A stretch of 64,000 nucleotides of DNA. Source: Brevundimonas halotolerans. Lineage in GTDB: Bacteria > Pseudomonadota > Alphaproteobacteria > Caulobacterales > Caulobacteraceae. Position 1 is the stretch's first letter. Every line of letters starts with the position of its first letter. The stretch covers positions 372,001 to 436,000 of the forward strand of contig NZ_QTTA01000010.1 in the NCBI RefSeq assembly GCF_003730275.1. Reading direction: 5' to 3'. The notes below the pieces were generated by a model. The model made no database searches and was not told the DNA's origin. It worked only from the letters and a program-made list of their open reading frames with translations. The position numbers and the translations under genes are program-made. This document shows, one piece after another, positions 47,185-57,602 of this stretch.

Positions 47185-48225
47185 ATGAGCGACAGTCCTT
47201 CTCCCCCGCCCAACGGCCTGACCTATGCCCAGGCGGGGGTGGATATCGACGCCGGAGAGCGGCTGGTCGACGCCATCAAGCCGCTGGCCAAATCCACCGC
47301 CCGCAAGGGGTCCGAGCCCTCGCTGGGCGGATTCGGCGCCCTGTTCGATCTCAAGGCCGCCGGCTTCACCGACCCGCTGATCGTCGCCACCACCGACGGC
47401 GTCGGCACCAAGCTGAAGATCGCCATCGACACCGGCCGCCACGACGGCGTCGGCATCGATCTGGTGGCCATGTGTGTCAATGACCTGCTGGCCCAGGGCG
47501 CCGAGCCCCTGTTGTTCCTCGACTACTATGCCACCGGCAAGCTGGACGTGGAGGCCGCCCGCCGCGTCGTGGCCGGCATCGCCGAGGGCTGTCGTCAGGC
47601 GGGCTGCGCCCTGGTCGGCGGCGAGACGGCGGAGATGCCCGGCCTCTATGAGGGCAGCGACTATGATCTGGCGGGCTTTTCGCTGGGCGCGGTCGAGCGC
47701 GGTCACACCCTGCCCCGCCACGACCTGCAGAACACCGGCGATGTCATCATCGGCCTGGCCTCCAGCGGCCCGCACTCGAACGGCTACTCCCTGATCCGCA
47801 AGGTGATCGAGACGCGCGGCCTGACCTGGGCCGACGATGCGCCCTTTGCCAACGACCGCACCCTGGCCCAGGCCCTGATGGAGCCGACCCGCATCTATGT
47901 GAAGCCGGTGCTGCCCCTGATGAAACAGGGCTGGATCAAGGGCGCGGCCCACATCACCGGCGGCGGCCTGATCGAAAACCCCCCGCGCTGCATCGCCCCC
48001 GGGCTGGAGGCCGTGTTCGACTGGCAGGCCTGGCCGCGCCCGGCGGTGTTCGACTGGCTGGCCGAGGCCGGTGGCATTTCGGACCGCGAGATGCGCCGCA
48101 CCTTCAACTGTGGCGTCGGCTTCATCCTGATCGTCGGGCCCGAGCACGTCGAGGATGTGCTGGAGGGCTTGCTGGAAGCCGGCGAGACCGCCTTTGTCTG
48201 CGGCCAGCTTCAGGCCAGCGCCTGA
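47185..48225 (+). CDS. purM: Phosphoribosylformylglycinamidine cyclo-ligase
   Basis: PurM (AIR synthetase, 346 residues) closes the imidazole ring in purine synthesis using ATP. The conserved [19 protein letters not shown] start, the [20 protein letters not shown] region, [23 protein letters not shown] and [12 protein letters not shown] are intact. The MSDSPSP start is used because the upstream part of the frame is not conserved. Its usual partner purN lies 1.45 kb away, beyond an M28 peptidase gene on the same strand. Confidence 0.96.
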   Translation: MSDSPSPPPNGLTYAQAGVDIDAGERLVDAIKPLAKSTARKGSEPSLGGFGALFDLKAAGFTDPLIVATTDGVGTKLKIAIDTGRHDGVGIDLVAMCVNDLLAQGAEPLLFLDYYATGKLDVEAARRVVAGIAEGCRQAGCALVGGETAEMPGLYEGSDYDLAGFSLGAVERGHTLPRHDLQNTGDVIIGLASSGPHSNGYSLIRKVIETRGLTWADDAPFANDRTLAQALMEPTRIYVKPVLPLMKQGWIKGAAHITGGGLIENPPRCIAPGLEAVFDWQAWPRPAVFDWLAEAGGISDREMRRTFNCGVGFILIVGPEHVEDVLEGLLEAGETAFVCGQLQASA

Positions 48226-48283
48226 GCGCTTGACCCCCGGGGGGCGATGCCGTCACGGTAACGCCCCTGTTCAGGAGATTGCC

Positions 48284-49669
48284 ATGCGTCTGATCGCGTC
48301 CCTCTGCCTTGCCGCCGGTGCCGCCCTGACCGTGGGCCTCGCGGCCCCGGCCGCCGCCCAGACCTCGGCTGCCGTGGACCAGCCCCAACTCCGGGCGCTC
48401 GGCCTGCTGGTTCAGCCCGAGCGGATGCGCGCCGACATCGAGACCATGGTCAGCTTCGGCACCCGCCACACCCTGTCGGAGACCGGGTCGGACACGCGCG
48501 GTATCGGCGCCGCCCGCCGCTGGGTCGCGCGGGAATTCGAGAGCATCAGTCAGACCTGCGGCGGCTGTATCGAGGTCGTCACCCCCTCCGAGGTCGTCAC
48601 CGGACGTCGCATCCCCAACCCGACCGAGGTGGTCAGCGTCGTCGCCATCCAGCGCGGGACCGGCGATCCCAACCGTGTCATCATCATCTCCGGCCATCTG
48701 GATTCGCGCGTCACCGATGTGATGGACTTCACTTCCGACGCGCCGGGCGCCAATGACGACGCTTCCGGCGTGGCCGCCCTGATCGAGACCGCCCGCATCC
48801 TGTCGGCCTATGAGTTCGAGGCCACCCTGGTCTATGCCGCCCTGACCGGCGAGGAGCAGGGTCTGGTCGGCGCCGGCATCGTCGCGGACTACGCCGTCGA
48901 ACAGGGCTGGTTCGTCCAGGCCAATCTGAACAACGACATGGTCGGCAATATCGAGGGCCAGAGCGGCGTCATCGACAACACCCGCATCCGCGTCTTCTCG
49001 GAAGGCACGAAGACGGTCGAGACCGACTCCCAGGCTGCCACGCGCCGCTACAACGGCGGTGAGGTCGACTCCTCCTCGCGCAACCTCGCCCGCTTCATCG
49101 ACAGCATCGCCGACCGCTATCTAACCAATTTCGATGTCGAGATGGTCTATCGCACCGACCGCTACGGTCGCGGCGGCGATCAGGTGGCCATGCTGCGCGT
49201 CGGCTTCCCCGCCGTCCGCATTACCGAAGGCTCCGAAAACTATGACCGCCAGCATCAGGACCTGCGGGTCGAGGACGGCGTTCGCTATGGCGACACCATC
49301 GACGGGGTCAATTTCGACTATCTGGCCCAGGCGACCCGCCTGAACGTGATCACCATGGCCGCCCTGGCCTGGGCTCCGGCGCCGCCCACCGGCGTGGTGG
49401 TCGAAGGCGCGGTGCTGCCCGACACCACCTTGCGCTGGCAGGCTGTACCGGGTGCGGCCGGCTACCGTGTCTGGTGGCGCTCGACCACGGCCCCGCAGTG
49501 GACCCACAGCCGCTGGATCCCGGGCGGCGACTCGACCTCGGCCGTGCTGGAAGGCGTGGTCATCGACGACTGGTTCTTTGGCGTCTCGGCCGTGTCCGAG
49601 GATGGCTTCGAAAGCCCGGTGACCTTCCCCGGTCCGGCTGGCGACTATCGCGTCGCGCCCGCACAGTAA
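48284..49669 (+). CDS. Secreted M28-family zinc aminopeptidase
   Basis: This is a 461-residue exported peptidase with a signal peptide ending AAA-QTS near residue 27. The zinc-binding residues of family M28 are visible: H and D in ISGHLDSRVTD, the aspartate of GANDDASGVAALIE, the EE of TGEEQGL, and a late His. A C-terminal fibronectin-like segment (about 365-450, RWQAVPGAAGYRVWWRS) may help substrate binding. Family members cleave N-terminal amino acids from peptides. AGGAGA lies 7 bases before the ATG. It lies between purM and purN without a known functional link. Confidence 0.9.
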   Translation: MRLIASLCLAAGAALTVGLAAPAAAQTSAAVDQPQLRALGLLVQPERMRADIETMVSFGTRHTLSETGSDTRGIGAARRWVAREFESISQTCGGCIEVVTPSEVVTGRRIPNPTEVVSVVAIQRGTGDPNRVIIISGHLDSRVTDVMDFTSDAPGANDDASGVAALIETARILSAYEFEATLVYAALTGEEQGLVGAGIVADYAVEQGWFVQANLNNDMVGNIEGQSGVIDNTRIRVFSEGTKTVETDSQAATRRYNGGEVDSSSRNLARFIDSIADRYLTNFDVEMVYRTDRYGRGGDQVAMLRVGFPAVRITEGSENYDRQHQDLRVEDGVRYGDTIDGVNFDYLAQATRLNVITMAALAWAPAPPTGVVVEGAVLPDTTLRWQAVPGAAGYRVWWRSTTAPQWTHSRWIPGGDSTSAVLEGVVIDDWFFGVSAVSEDGFESPVTFPGPAGDYRVAPAQ

Positions 49670-49678
49670 CCGCCGCGC

Positions 49679-50257
49679 GTGTCCCGTCCGCCTGTCCGCG
49701 TCGCTGTCCTGATCTCGGGAACAGGCAGTAATTTGCGGGCCTTGGTGGAGTGTTCTGACACGGCTTATGAAGTCAGTCTCGTGCTGTCGAACCGGCCCGA
49801 GGCGCCGGGTCTGGCCTGGGCCGCAGAGCGCGGCATCGCCACGGTCGCCCTGCCCCACGCCCCTTACGGCAAGAACCGGGAGGCTCACGAGGCCGCTCTC
49901 GACGAGGCCCTGCGCGCCCATGACATCGAGGTCGTGGCGCTGGCCGGCTATATGCGCGTCCTGACCCCCTGGCTGGTGGGCCGCTGGTCCGGTCGCATGC
50001 TGAACATCCACCCCAGCCTGCTGCCGAAATACCCCGGCCTCGATACCCACCGCCGCGCCCTCGACGCCGGCGACGCCGAGGCGGGCTGCACCGTCCACCT
50101 CGTCAGCGAAGGCGTCGACGAAGGCCCGATCCTCGATCAGGCGCGCGTGCCGGTGCTGGGGGGCGACACCCCGGAAACTCTCGCCGCCCGCGTGCTGGAG
50201 GCCGAACACCGGCTGTATCCGCAGGCGCTGGGGCGGTTCTGCGCGGGGCTGGACTGA
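49679..50257 (+). CDS. purN: Phosphoribosylglycinamide formyltransferase
   Basis: PurN (192 residues) transfers a formyl group from 10-formyl-THF to GAR in purine synthesis. VAVLISGTGSNLRALVE (about 8-24), LAGYMRVL, the catalytic stretch NIHPSLLPKYPGLDTHRRAL and HLVSEGVDEGPIL are present. The start is GTG nine bases after the M28 gene stop. It lies in the same direction as purM and the M28 gene, probably in one operon. Confidence 0.95.
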   Translation: MSRPPVRVAVLISGTGSNLRALVECSDTAYEVSLVLSNRPEAPGLAWAAERGIATVALPHAPYGKNREAHEAALDEALRAHDIEVVALAGYMRVLTPWLVGRWSGRMLNIHPSLLPKYPGLDTHRRALDAGDAEAGCTVHLVSEGVDEGPILDQARVPVLGGDTPETLAARVLEAEHRLYPQALGRFCAGLD

Positions 50258-50391
50258 CCGGACTCCACGTCCACCTGACAAATCCCGCGTCGGATCAACG
50301 TCCTGCGCGCGCCCGACGCCTTTCAGCCCGCCCTGCCTCCCGCTGCGCCTATACTGCCCGGTTCGCCGGACCAGCCGCGCAGGAGGGATTT

Positions 50392-50418
50392 CAGACGGTT
50401 CAGACGGTTCAGACGGTA
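50392..50418. repeat. Short tandem repeat, 9-base unit
   Basis: CAGACGGTT occurs twice and CAGACGGTA once, back to back, just before the ndk terminator. The 223-base gap 50258-50480 otherwise holds only that terminator. Confidence 0.6.
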
Positions 50419-50429
50419 TTTCGCCCACG

Positions 50430-50459
50430 AAAAAGGCCCCGGAGTTTCCCCCGGGGCCT
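50430..50459 (-). terminator. Rho-independent terminator of ndk
   Basis: On the minus strand AGGCCCCGG and CCGGGGCCT form a 9-base stem with a GGGAAACT loop, followed by TTTT. It lies about 22 bases after the ndk stop. Confidence 0.85.
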
Positions 50460-50480
50460 CAATCCGTGATCCGCTCGGGA

Positions 50481-50900
50481 TCAGCCGACGATCTGGTCGT
50501 CGGTGAAGAACTGGGCGATTTCGATGCCGGCGTTCTCGATCGAGTCCGAGCCGTGGACCGAATTCTCGCCGATCGACAGGGCGAACTGCTTGCGGATCGT
50601 GCCGTCGGCGGCCTGTTCCGGGTTGGTGGCGCCCATGACTTCGCGGTATTTGGCCACGGCGTTTTCGGCTTCCAGCACCTGGACGACGACGGGCTCGGCG
50701 GTCATCTGGCCGACCAGTTCGCCGTAAAAGGGGCGTTCGGCGTGGACTTCGTAGAATTTCCTGGCTTGCGCTTCGCTCAGCTTCACGCGGCGCTGAGCCA
50801 CGATGCGCAGGCCGGCGCCCTCGATCACGGCGTTGATCGCACCGGTCAGGTTGCGGCGCGTCGCGTCGGGCTTGATGATCGAGAAGGTACGTTCGGTCAT
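50481..50900 (-). CDS. ndk: Nucleoside diphosphate kinase
   Basis: Ndk (139 residues) moves the gamma phosphate between nucleoside triphosphates to balance nucleotide pools. The catalytic histidine is H116 in SVHGSDS. K10 of [22 protein letters not shown] and GATNPEQA are conserved. The longer frame upstream of MTERTFS is not conserved. A strong terminator follows. It is divergent from the ABC-F gene. Confidence 0.97.
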   Translation of the reverse strand: MTERTFSIIKPDATRRNLTGAINAVIEGAGLRIVAQRRVKLSEAQARKFYEVHAERPFYGELVGQMTAEPVVVQVLEAENAVAKYREVMGATNPEQAADGTIRKQFALSIGENSVHGSDSIENAGIEIAQFFTDDQIVG

Positions 50901-51038
50901 GGGGGTCAGTCTTCGTTTGGGGGTTTCGGGTCGCGGGCTTATAGCGGGGCGCCCGCGCCTTTCCAACCGTCTCCGTGACACCGGACATGCCCCCGTGCTT
51001 CCGGCGTCGCCCTGTCACATGCGATATTCCTCCTCCCC

Positions 51039-52928
51039 ATGCTTCAAATCACCAATCTGACCTTCAACGCCTGGGGCCGCCGGTTCCTGGACGATGCCTC
51101 TGTCTCCCTGCCGCCCGGCGCCAAGGTCGGCCTTGTCGGCCGCAACGGCATCGGCAAATCGACCCTGTTCAAGCTGATCCTCGGCGAGCTGGCCGCGGGC
51201 GGCGACGAGATCAGCCTGCCCAAGACCGCCCGCATCGGCTCGGTCGATCAGGAACACCCGGCCACGCCTGTCAGCGTGCTCGAAACGATTCTCGAGGCCG
51301 ACGAGGAGCGCCACGACCTGCTGACCCGGCTGGAAACCGCCGAGCCCGAGGAGATGGGTGAGATCTGGACGCGGCTGATCGAGATCGACGCCGACGCCGC
51401 CCCGGCCCGCGCCGCCGAAATCCTCGTCGGCCTCGGCTTCGACCAGGAGGACCAGCAACGGCCCATGTCGCATTTCTCGGGTGGCTGGCGGATGCGCGTG
51501 GCCCTCGCCGCGGCCCTGTTCGCCGAGCCGGACATGCTGCTGCTCGACGAACCGACCAACTATCTCGACCTCGAAGGCGCCCTGTGGCTGGAGGCCCGGC
51601 TCAAGAAATATCCGGCGACGGCGCTGATCATCTCCCACGACCGCGAGATGCTGAACGAGGTCTGCACCCACATCCTGCACCTCGCGAACCACACCCTGAC
51701 GCTCTACACCGGCAACTACGACCAGTTCGAACAGGCCCGCGCCGAAAAGGCCCGGCTGCAGCTGTCGGCCAAGGCCAAGCAGGACGCCGAGCGCGCCCAC
51801 CTGCAAGCCTTCGTCGACCGGTTCAAGGCCAAGGCCTCCAAGGCCGCCCAGGCCCAGTCCCGCATGAAGCGTCTGGCCAAGATGCAGCCCGTCGCCACCA
51901 CCATTGAGGAGCGCGTCGCCCCCTTCATCCTGCCCTCGCCGCCCCGGCCGCTGGCCCCGCCGCTGATCCGGCTGGAGCGGGCCAATGTCGGCTATGAGCC
52001 GGGCAAGCCGATCCTGCGCAATCTCAACCTGCGCATGGATCTGGACGACCGCATCGGCCTGCTGGGCGTCAACGGCGCCGGCAAGTCGACCTTCGCCAAG
52101 ATGATCGCCGGCGCGCTCGACATCTTTGAAGGCGAACTGCACCGCGACAAGAAGATGCGCGTGGGCTGGTTCCACCAGCACCAGATCGAGGCCATGGACC
52201 CGACCGACACCCCGCTCGAGATCGTCCGTCGCGCCATGCCGGATGCCTCCGAAAGCAGCCGCCGGTCGAAACTGGCCCAGTGGGGCCTCGGCTATGAGAA
52301 GCAGGAAACGACCGTCGCCAGCCTGTCCGGCGGCGAGCGCGCGCGCCTGTTGCTCAATCAGGTGGCCATGGACGCCCCGCACGTCCTGATCCTCGACGAA
52401 CCGACCAACCACCTCGACATCGACAGCCGGCGCGCCCTTCTGGATGCGCTCAATGAGTACAACGGCGCCGTCATCCTGATCACCCACGACCGCTCGCTGA
52501 TGGAGATGGTCGCCGACCGCCTGTGGTTGGCCGCCGACGGCACGGTCAAGCCGTGGGACGGCGACATGGACGATTATGCCAAATTCGTCCTCGACCGGGC
52601 CAGGGCCGCTGCGGTCAAGCCCAGCCAGATCAAGGAAGAGGCCGCCCCTCAAGCAGCGAGCACCCGCGGTGCGAGCGATAGGGGAAACAAAAAGAAATCC
52701 GGCCCTTCTCCTTCAACGCTGAGACACGCCGTGAAGAAGGCCGAAGAGCGGATGAACCAGCTGACCGCCGAGATCGCCCGCATCGACGACGACATGGCCA
52801 ATGCCTTGGTCAACAACCCCAAGGCGCTGGAAGGCCTGACCCGTGCCCGGGCGAAGACCCAATCCGACCTCGACGCCGCCGAAGCCGCATGGGTGGCGGC
52901 CGAGGAAGCCCTTGCGGAGGTGGCATGA
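51039..52928 (+). CDS. ABC-F family ATPase (Uup/EttA-like)
   Basis: This is a 629-residue soluble protein with two ABC ATPase domains and no membrane part. Walker A sites are GRNGIGKS (34-41) and GVNGAGKS (343-350). Signatures SHFSGGWRM and SLSGGERAR and Walker B stretches with LLDEPTN occur in both halves. The linker (about 235-285) is Lys/Ala-rich. The end (about 565-629) is a coiled coil. ABC-F proteins act on the ribosome to relieve stalling, or in the Uup class on DNA repair intermediates. An odd Thr/Arg/Gly/Ser stretch around residues 541-552 is encoded by a small hairpin-like sequence. Confidence 0.92.
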   Translation: MLQITNLTFNAWGRRFLDDASVSLPPGAKVGLVGRNGIGKSTLFKLILGELAAGGDEISLPKTARIGSVDQEHPATPVSVLETILEADEERHDLLTRLETAEPEEMGEIWTRLIEIDADAAPARAAEILVGLGFDQEDQQRPMSHFSGGWRMRVALAAALFAEPDMLLLDEPTNYLDLEGALWLEARLKKYPATALIISHDREMLNEVCTHILHLANHTLTLYTGNYDQFEQARAEKARLQLSAKAKQDAERAHLQAFVDRFKAKASKAAQAQSRMKRLAKMQPVATTIEERVAPFILPSPPRPLAPPLIRLERANVGYEPGKPILRNLNLRMDLDDRIGLLGVNGAGKSTFAKMIAGALDIFEGELHRDKKMRVGWFHQHQIEAMDPTDTPLEIVRRAMPDASESSRRSKLAQWGLGYEKQETTVASLSGGERARLLLNQVAMDAPHVLILDEPTNHLDIDSRRALLDALNEYNGAVILITHDRSLMEMVADRLWLAADGTVKPWDGDMDDYAKFVLDRARAAAVKPSQIKEEAAPQAASTRGASDRGNKKKSGPSPSTLRHAVKKAEERMNQLTAEIARIDDDMANALVNNPKALEGLTRARAKTQSDLDAAEAAWVAAEEALAEVA

Positions 52929-53179
52929 GCCGACCCATCGAACTCTCGCGCGAGGCCCGGCAGGCGGCCTCGGCCGGCCTACGTCAGGTTCTGGCCGACG
53001 AACTGGACGTCGAGATCGGCGCCCTGCAGGCCGATCTGATCCTCGATCGGGTCATCCTCGACCTCGGGCCCATCCTCTACAACCGCGCCATCACTGACGC
53101 CCGCGCCGTGATCGCGGCCCGGGCCGAGGATATGGATGAGGCCCTGTACGGCCTGCAGCGACAGACGGACCTGCGCTGA
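52925..53179 (+). CDS. DUF2164 family protein
   Basis: This is a small 84-residue cytoplasmic protein matching DUF2164: IELSREARQAASAGL at the start, then DELDVEIGALQADLILD, LGPILYNRAITDARAVI and a charged end. Its structure is predicted all-helical. The function of the family is unknown. The ATG overlaps the stop of the ABC-F gene (ATGA), so it is translated with it. The tRNA-Leu gene follows about 60 bases later. Confidence 0.82.
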   Translation: MSRPIELSREARQAASAGLRQVLADELDVEIGALQADLILDRVILDLGPILYNRAITDARAVIAARAEDMDEALYGLQRQTDLR

Positions 53180-53236
53180 GCGCAGCAGGCCCTTCCCCGC
53201 CCGGCCCGAAATGGGCTAAGGCCTGCCGCGAACCTT

Positions 53237-53321
53237 GCGGATGTGGCGGAACTGGTAGACGCACTGGATTTAGGTTCCAGCGCCGCGAGGCGTGGAGGTT
53301 CGAGTCCTCTCATCCGCACCA
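53237..53321 (+). tRNA. tRNA-Leu, anticodon UAG, CCA encoded
   Basis: The acceptor stem GCGGATG (53237-53243) pairs with CATCCGC (53311-53317), followed by ACCA. The anticodon stem CTGGA/TCCAG holds the loop TTTAGGT with anticodon TAG, which reads CUA and related leucine codons. A long variable arm (GCCGCGAGGCGT region) is typical of class II tRNA-Leu, and GGTTCGAGTCC forms the T arm. Confidence 0.96.
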
Positions 53322-53859
53322 ACCATGTCGAGAACATACTGTTATACCAGTACAATCTCGAACAGTGATCTTATGGCCAACCTGTTAGACCACCTATAAC
53401 CGCTTCCGCGGAGCCGTAGTATCTTGCGGGTCCCGTGGCCAACCGGGCGTCGCGACGCTCTCGCAAGCCAGTACGGCGCTGAAGCCGTTATAGAAGAGAC
53501 ACGTGCGAGAGAAGGTCATCCATAGCCCTGCACACACTGTCCGCCTGGACGCAGCGGTCAGTTCCGCAAAGGGGTACGGCTTGGCACCGGTAGGGTTTTC
53601 TGGGTTGGGTAGGACACTGATGCGAGGATCACCATGCGCTTCGCCGAGCGCGATCCGGACACCGGCTCGTGACCTGGCCAAAAAGCCCCCGGCGGTTGGC
53701 CGGGGGCTTTCTTGCAACTGCCCCTTTGGACACTCTCATGTTTCCGGGTCAGAGCCGTTTATACTCTGGGTGCCGGGCTGAAGGCCTCAGAGGCGAAGGT
53801 TCCGCAGCGTTTCGTCGGGTGATCTGACCCGGACGTGACCCGCAGACCCTCGACCGAAA
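53322..53859. other. Gene-poor stretch after tRNA-Leu
   Basis: These 538 bases hold no gene I can support. Two overlapping open frames (53503-53781 plus, 53394-53717 minus) have no ribosome sites and low-quality translations. A strong terminator-like hairpin lies at 53682-53710. No copy of the tRNA 3' end, as expected for an integration site, is seen. Confidence 0.5.
53682..53710. terminator. Strong hairpin terminator, both directions
   Basis: AAAGCCCCCGGC and GCCGGGGGCTTT form a perfect 12-base stem with loop GGTTG, flanked by A and T runs on both sides. No gene ends close to it on the plus strand except tRNA-Leu 360 bases away. A vanished gene or a small RNA ending here is possible. Confidence 0.75.
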
Positions 53860-54123
53860 CTACTGCTGACGGCAGAAGTAGCTAACATTGGCATTGCCAT
53901 CGACTGGCGTCACGCGGTCGAGTACCGACGTACGGCCTCGCGCTTCGCAGTAGCTGCGGGCGGCGCTTTCCGTTTCCGAAACCTTGGTCGACTTCACTTG
54001 ATAGGTGATCCCATCTTCGTTCGCGGAAAGAATACGGAGATCCTGGCCACCACCGATGGACGCACATGCCGACAGGACACCTGCAGCGGCAAAAGCGGTT
54101 GAAAGAATGACGATTTTTCGCAT
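53860..54123 (-). CDS. Small lipoprotein of unknown function, CtrA box upstream
   Basis: This is an 87-residue protein with a lipoprotein signal: MRKIVILS, a hydrophobic stretch, then the lipobox LSAC (C at about 20). The mature part is about 65 residues with ILSANEDGITYQVKST and two cysteines (SYCEARG and YFCRQQ) likely to pair. No family is recognised. The ATG chosen lies after a frame that is open further upstream, because the signal peptide starts there. A perfect CtrA box lies 26-41 bases upstream, so expression is probably tied to the cell cycle. Confidence 0.75.
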   Translation of the reverse strand: MRKIVILSTAFAAAGVLSACASIGGGQDLRILSANEDGITYQVKSTKVSETESAARSYCEARGRTSVLDRVTPVDGNANVSYFCRQQ

Positions 54124-54148
54124 TTTGATGTTCTTGCTTGGGCTGCGC

Positions 54149-54164
54149 GTTAATGCGCTCTTAA
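54149..54164 (-). promoter_or_regulatory. Perfect CtrA-binding box (TTAA-N7-TTAAC)
   Basis: On the minus strand the site reads TTAA-GAGCGCA-TTAAC, matching every fixed base of the full CtrA consensus. It ends 26 bases before the small lipoprotein gene, about where a -35 element would lie for a short-leader transcript. Confidence 0.65.
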
Positions 54165-54279
54165 ACACTTATTCGATTGGAAGGGTTTGTAAGTATATTT
54201 TTTCTGTAGCCTGAGTCTCCCGATACCTTCTGATCTGAAACCGAATTATGGCCGTCGGGGGGAACAGAGATCTGCTTTC

Positions 54280-54762
54280 ATGAACGAACCATCACCCTCG
54301 CCCGCCTTGCGATCGGCAGTGATCCGACTCGGACTTGCCGCAGTTGTTGCCGCCCTGCTTTTTGGCGGCGGGTATATGTCGCGCGACATCCCAGCCCGTG
54401 GCACGATTGGGGAACTTCGGGCCGCCCGCGACGCCAGCGAACTCAGGCTGCAGGCCCAGATGACGGCCAACGACCTTCTGATTGCCAATATATGGGTGTA
54501 TCGGGCCACCGTGGCGCTGGATGATCGAAATTTCGGCCTGGCCAACGACGCCATGGACCAGTCAGTCAGGGCGCTCGAGGCCGTGACATTGAATGAAGGC
54601 GACCCCCTGCAGAAGGACCTCTCTGAGGTGGTCGCGGCCGCCCGAGCTCTGGATATTTCGGTCGCCAGGAATCTGGCTCCTCAGCGAAAGGCACTTTTGG
54701 ACCTTGAACGACAAGTGAGCGGACTGACCGAACAGTCTCAGGCTCTTGCCTCCACAAAGTGA
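54280..54762 (+). CDS. Hypothetical single-span membrane protein
   Basis: This 160-residue protein has a short cytoplasmic head, one membrane helix (about 14-34, VIRLGLAAVVAALLFGGGYM) and a long helical periplasmic part with coiled-coil character (about 42-155). No cysteines or catalytic motifs are present. I do not recognise the family. Codon use is mixed, with more A/T-ending codons than the core genes. It is divergent from the CtrA-box lipoprotein, and the AT-rich region between them (54165-54279) probably holds both promoters. Confidence 0.65.
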   Translation: MNEPSPSPALRSAVIRLGLAAVVAALLFGGGYMSRDIPARGTIGELRAARDASELRLQAQMTANDLLIANIWVYRATVALDDRNFGLANDAMDQSVRALEAVTLNEGDPLQKDLSEVVAAARALDISVARNLAPQRKALLDLERQVSGLTEQSQALASTK

Positions 54763-54942
54763 TTACGGAACCCGGTTGCAGGCGGCGGAGCATCCCGGAA
54801 CAGTCGGCTGCCTTCTGACCGGCAGGCTCTTGCCATCCAGACTTCGTTTGCGTGCGTAACGGCAGGTTCTGATCAGCACGAGACCGCGTCTGGCCATTTT
54901 GGCGACTTTGCGTAGACGTCGCTTTGGGGGTAATAATCTGTT

Positions 54943-55497
54943 ATGCGCTTCATTCTGCTCTGCCTTCCCCTTGCAGTTTCTCTATGCTCCTGCAATGCAG
55001 GACAGTCGGCTAGGGGCGGGGTACAGCAGTTCCAGAGCGGATTTGGCGCTGCGGCCACCGCTCCCCTGGAAGACCTGAACCTCAACAAAGACGAGATCCC
55101 CGCCGTTCTTCTGGAAGCCCTGACCAGTCCCTATGGACTGAGGAACCTGAACCAGTGTCGCACCATCGCTGCCGAGATCGCCCGGCTTAACGAGGCCCTC
55201 GGCCCTGATGTTGACGAGCCAGCGCCGGATGATCCGGGCTTGCTTAGCGAGCGCGCCGCTGACGCAGCTGCAACGGCAGCCTTGGATTTGGTCCGGGATA
55301 CCAGCACTGACTTCATCCCGGGACGGAGCTGGATCCGGCGCCTGTCCGGCGCCGAGCAAAGCGACCGTCAGATGCAGTCAGCCGTCGAGGCTGGCCGCCT
55401 GCGCCGGGCCTTCCTGAAGGGGGTGGGGATGCAGCTCAACTGTGCCCCGCCTGCTGCGCCGGCGTGGTTCAGGCCGAGGGGCGCTGGGCGGCGCTAG
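54943..55497 (+). CDS. Hypothetical lipoprotein
   Basis: This is a 184-residue protein with a lipoprotein signal peptide (MRFILLCLPLAVSL, lipobox LCSC near residue 17). The mature part contains LNLNKDEIPAVLLEAL, SPYGLRNLNQCRTIAAEIARLNEALGPD, then an Asp/Pro linker and SADR-type helices ending in FLKGVGMQLNCAPP. The fold is probably helical, anchored to the outer membrane. No function can be assigned. The 180 bases before it (54763-54942) show nothing but a weak G-rich ribosome site. Confidence 0.68.
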   Translation: MRFILLCLPLAVSLCSCNAGQSARGGVQQFQSGFGAAATAPLEDLNLNKDEIPAVLLEALTSPYGLRNLNQCRTIAAEIARLNEALGPDVDEPAPDDPGLLSERAADAAATAALDLVRDTSTDFIPGRSWIRRLSGAEQSDRQMQSAVEAGRLRRAFLKGVGMQLNCAPPAAPAWFRPRGAGRR

Positions 55498-55596
55498 CTG
55501 TCGAAGCTACAGAGGTTGTCGGCGACGGAGCCTGACCGGTTAAGATGCAATCCCTACATTCCGCCAATGCTGTGAGTAAGGCTCCCGGATTGAGCC

Positions 55597-55719
55597 CGGT
55601 TCGTCTCCCGCAACCTCGACCTATGGGTCTACCCTCACGGGGTCACCCCGGATTTCAGTCAGCCCGGCAATTCGACGGACAATGCCTTCATAGAGCCCTC
55701 CAACGGCCGCTTCCGGGCG
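55597..55719 (+). pseudogene. Remnant of an IS3-family transposase (OrfB C-terminal part)
   Basis: One frame reads RFVSRNLDLWVYPHGV and then DFSQPGNSTDNAFIEPSNGRF, which matches the DDE integrase end of IS3-group transposases (usual form DFSRPGKPTDNAFIEAFNGRFR). The match stops after GRFRA, there is no upstream transposase, and the typical serine of ESFN is a proline. Only about 40 codons survive, and no terminal repeats are visible. The remainder of the 333-base gap 55498-55830 has nothing else. Confidence 0.75.
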
Positions 55720-55830
55720 GATCACGGCGGACGACACCAAGGGGTCGGGTCGGATAGCGCACAAATGGCCGGGCCCGAACCAGCCCCGCTGAAGAACGCA
55801 AGCGTTACGACCGCACCAACCCCCGGCCGG

Positions 55831-57489
<1,659 letters not shown>

Positions 57490-57602
57490 TCACCTTAGCG
57501 TCGATTCGCGGCGCGCACAGGGGCGATCCTCATCAAGGGACCAAACGCCTGTTGAAATCCGCAGGAAAGTTGGCCGAGCCGAGGGGCTGCGGGGTCGAAA
57601 GC

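Noticed and set aside
50392-50418. CRISPR-like repeat
   Set aside because: Three direct copies of a 9-base unit without spacers are only a short tandem repeat.
53394-53781. Two overlapping open frames as genes
   Set aside because: They lack ribosome sites, signal or domain features, and a terminator hairpin runs through them.
53237-53860. Integration site (att repeat) of a mobile island at tRNA-Leu
   Set aside because: No second copy of the tRNA 3' end and no integrase gene could be found in the window.
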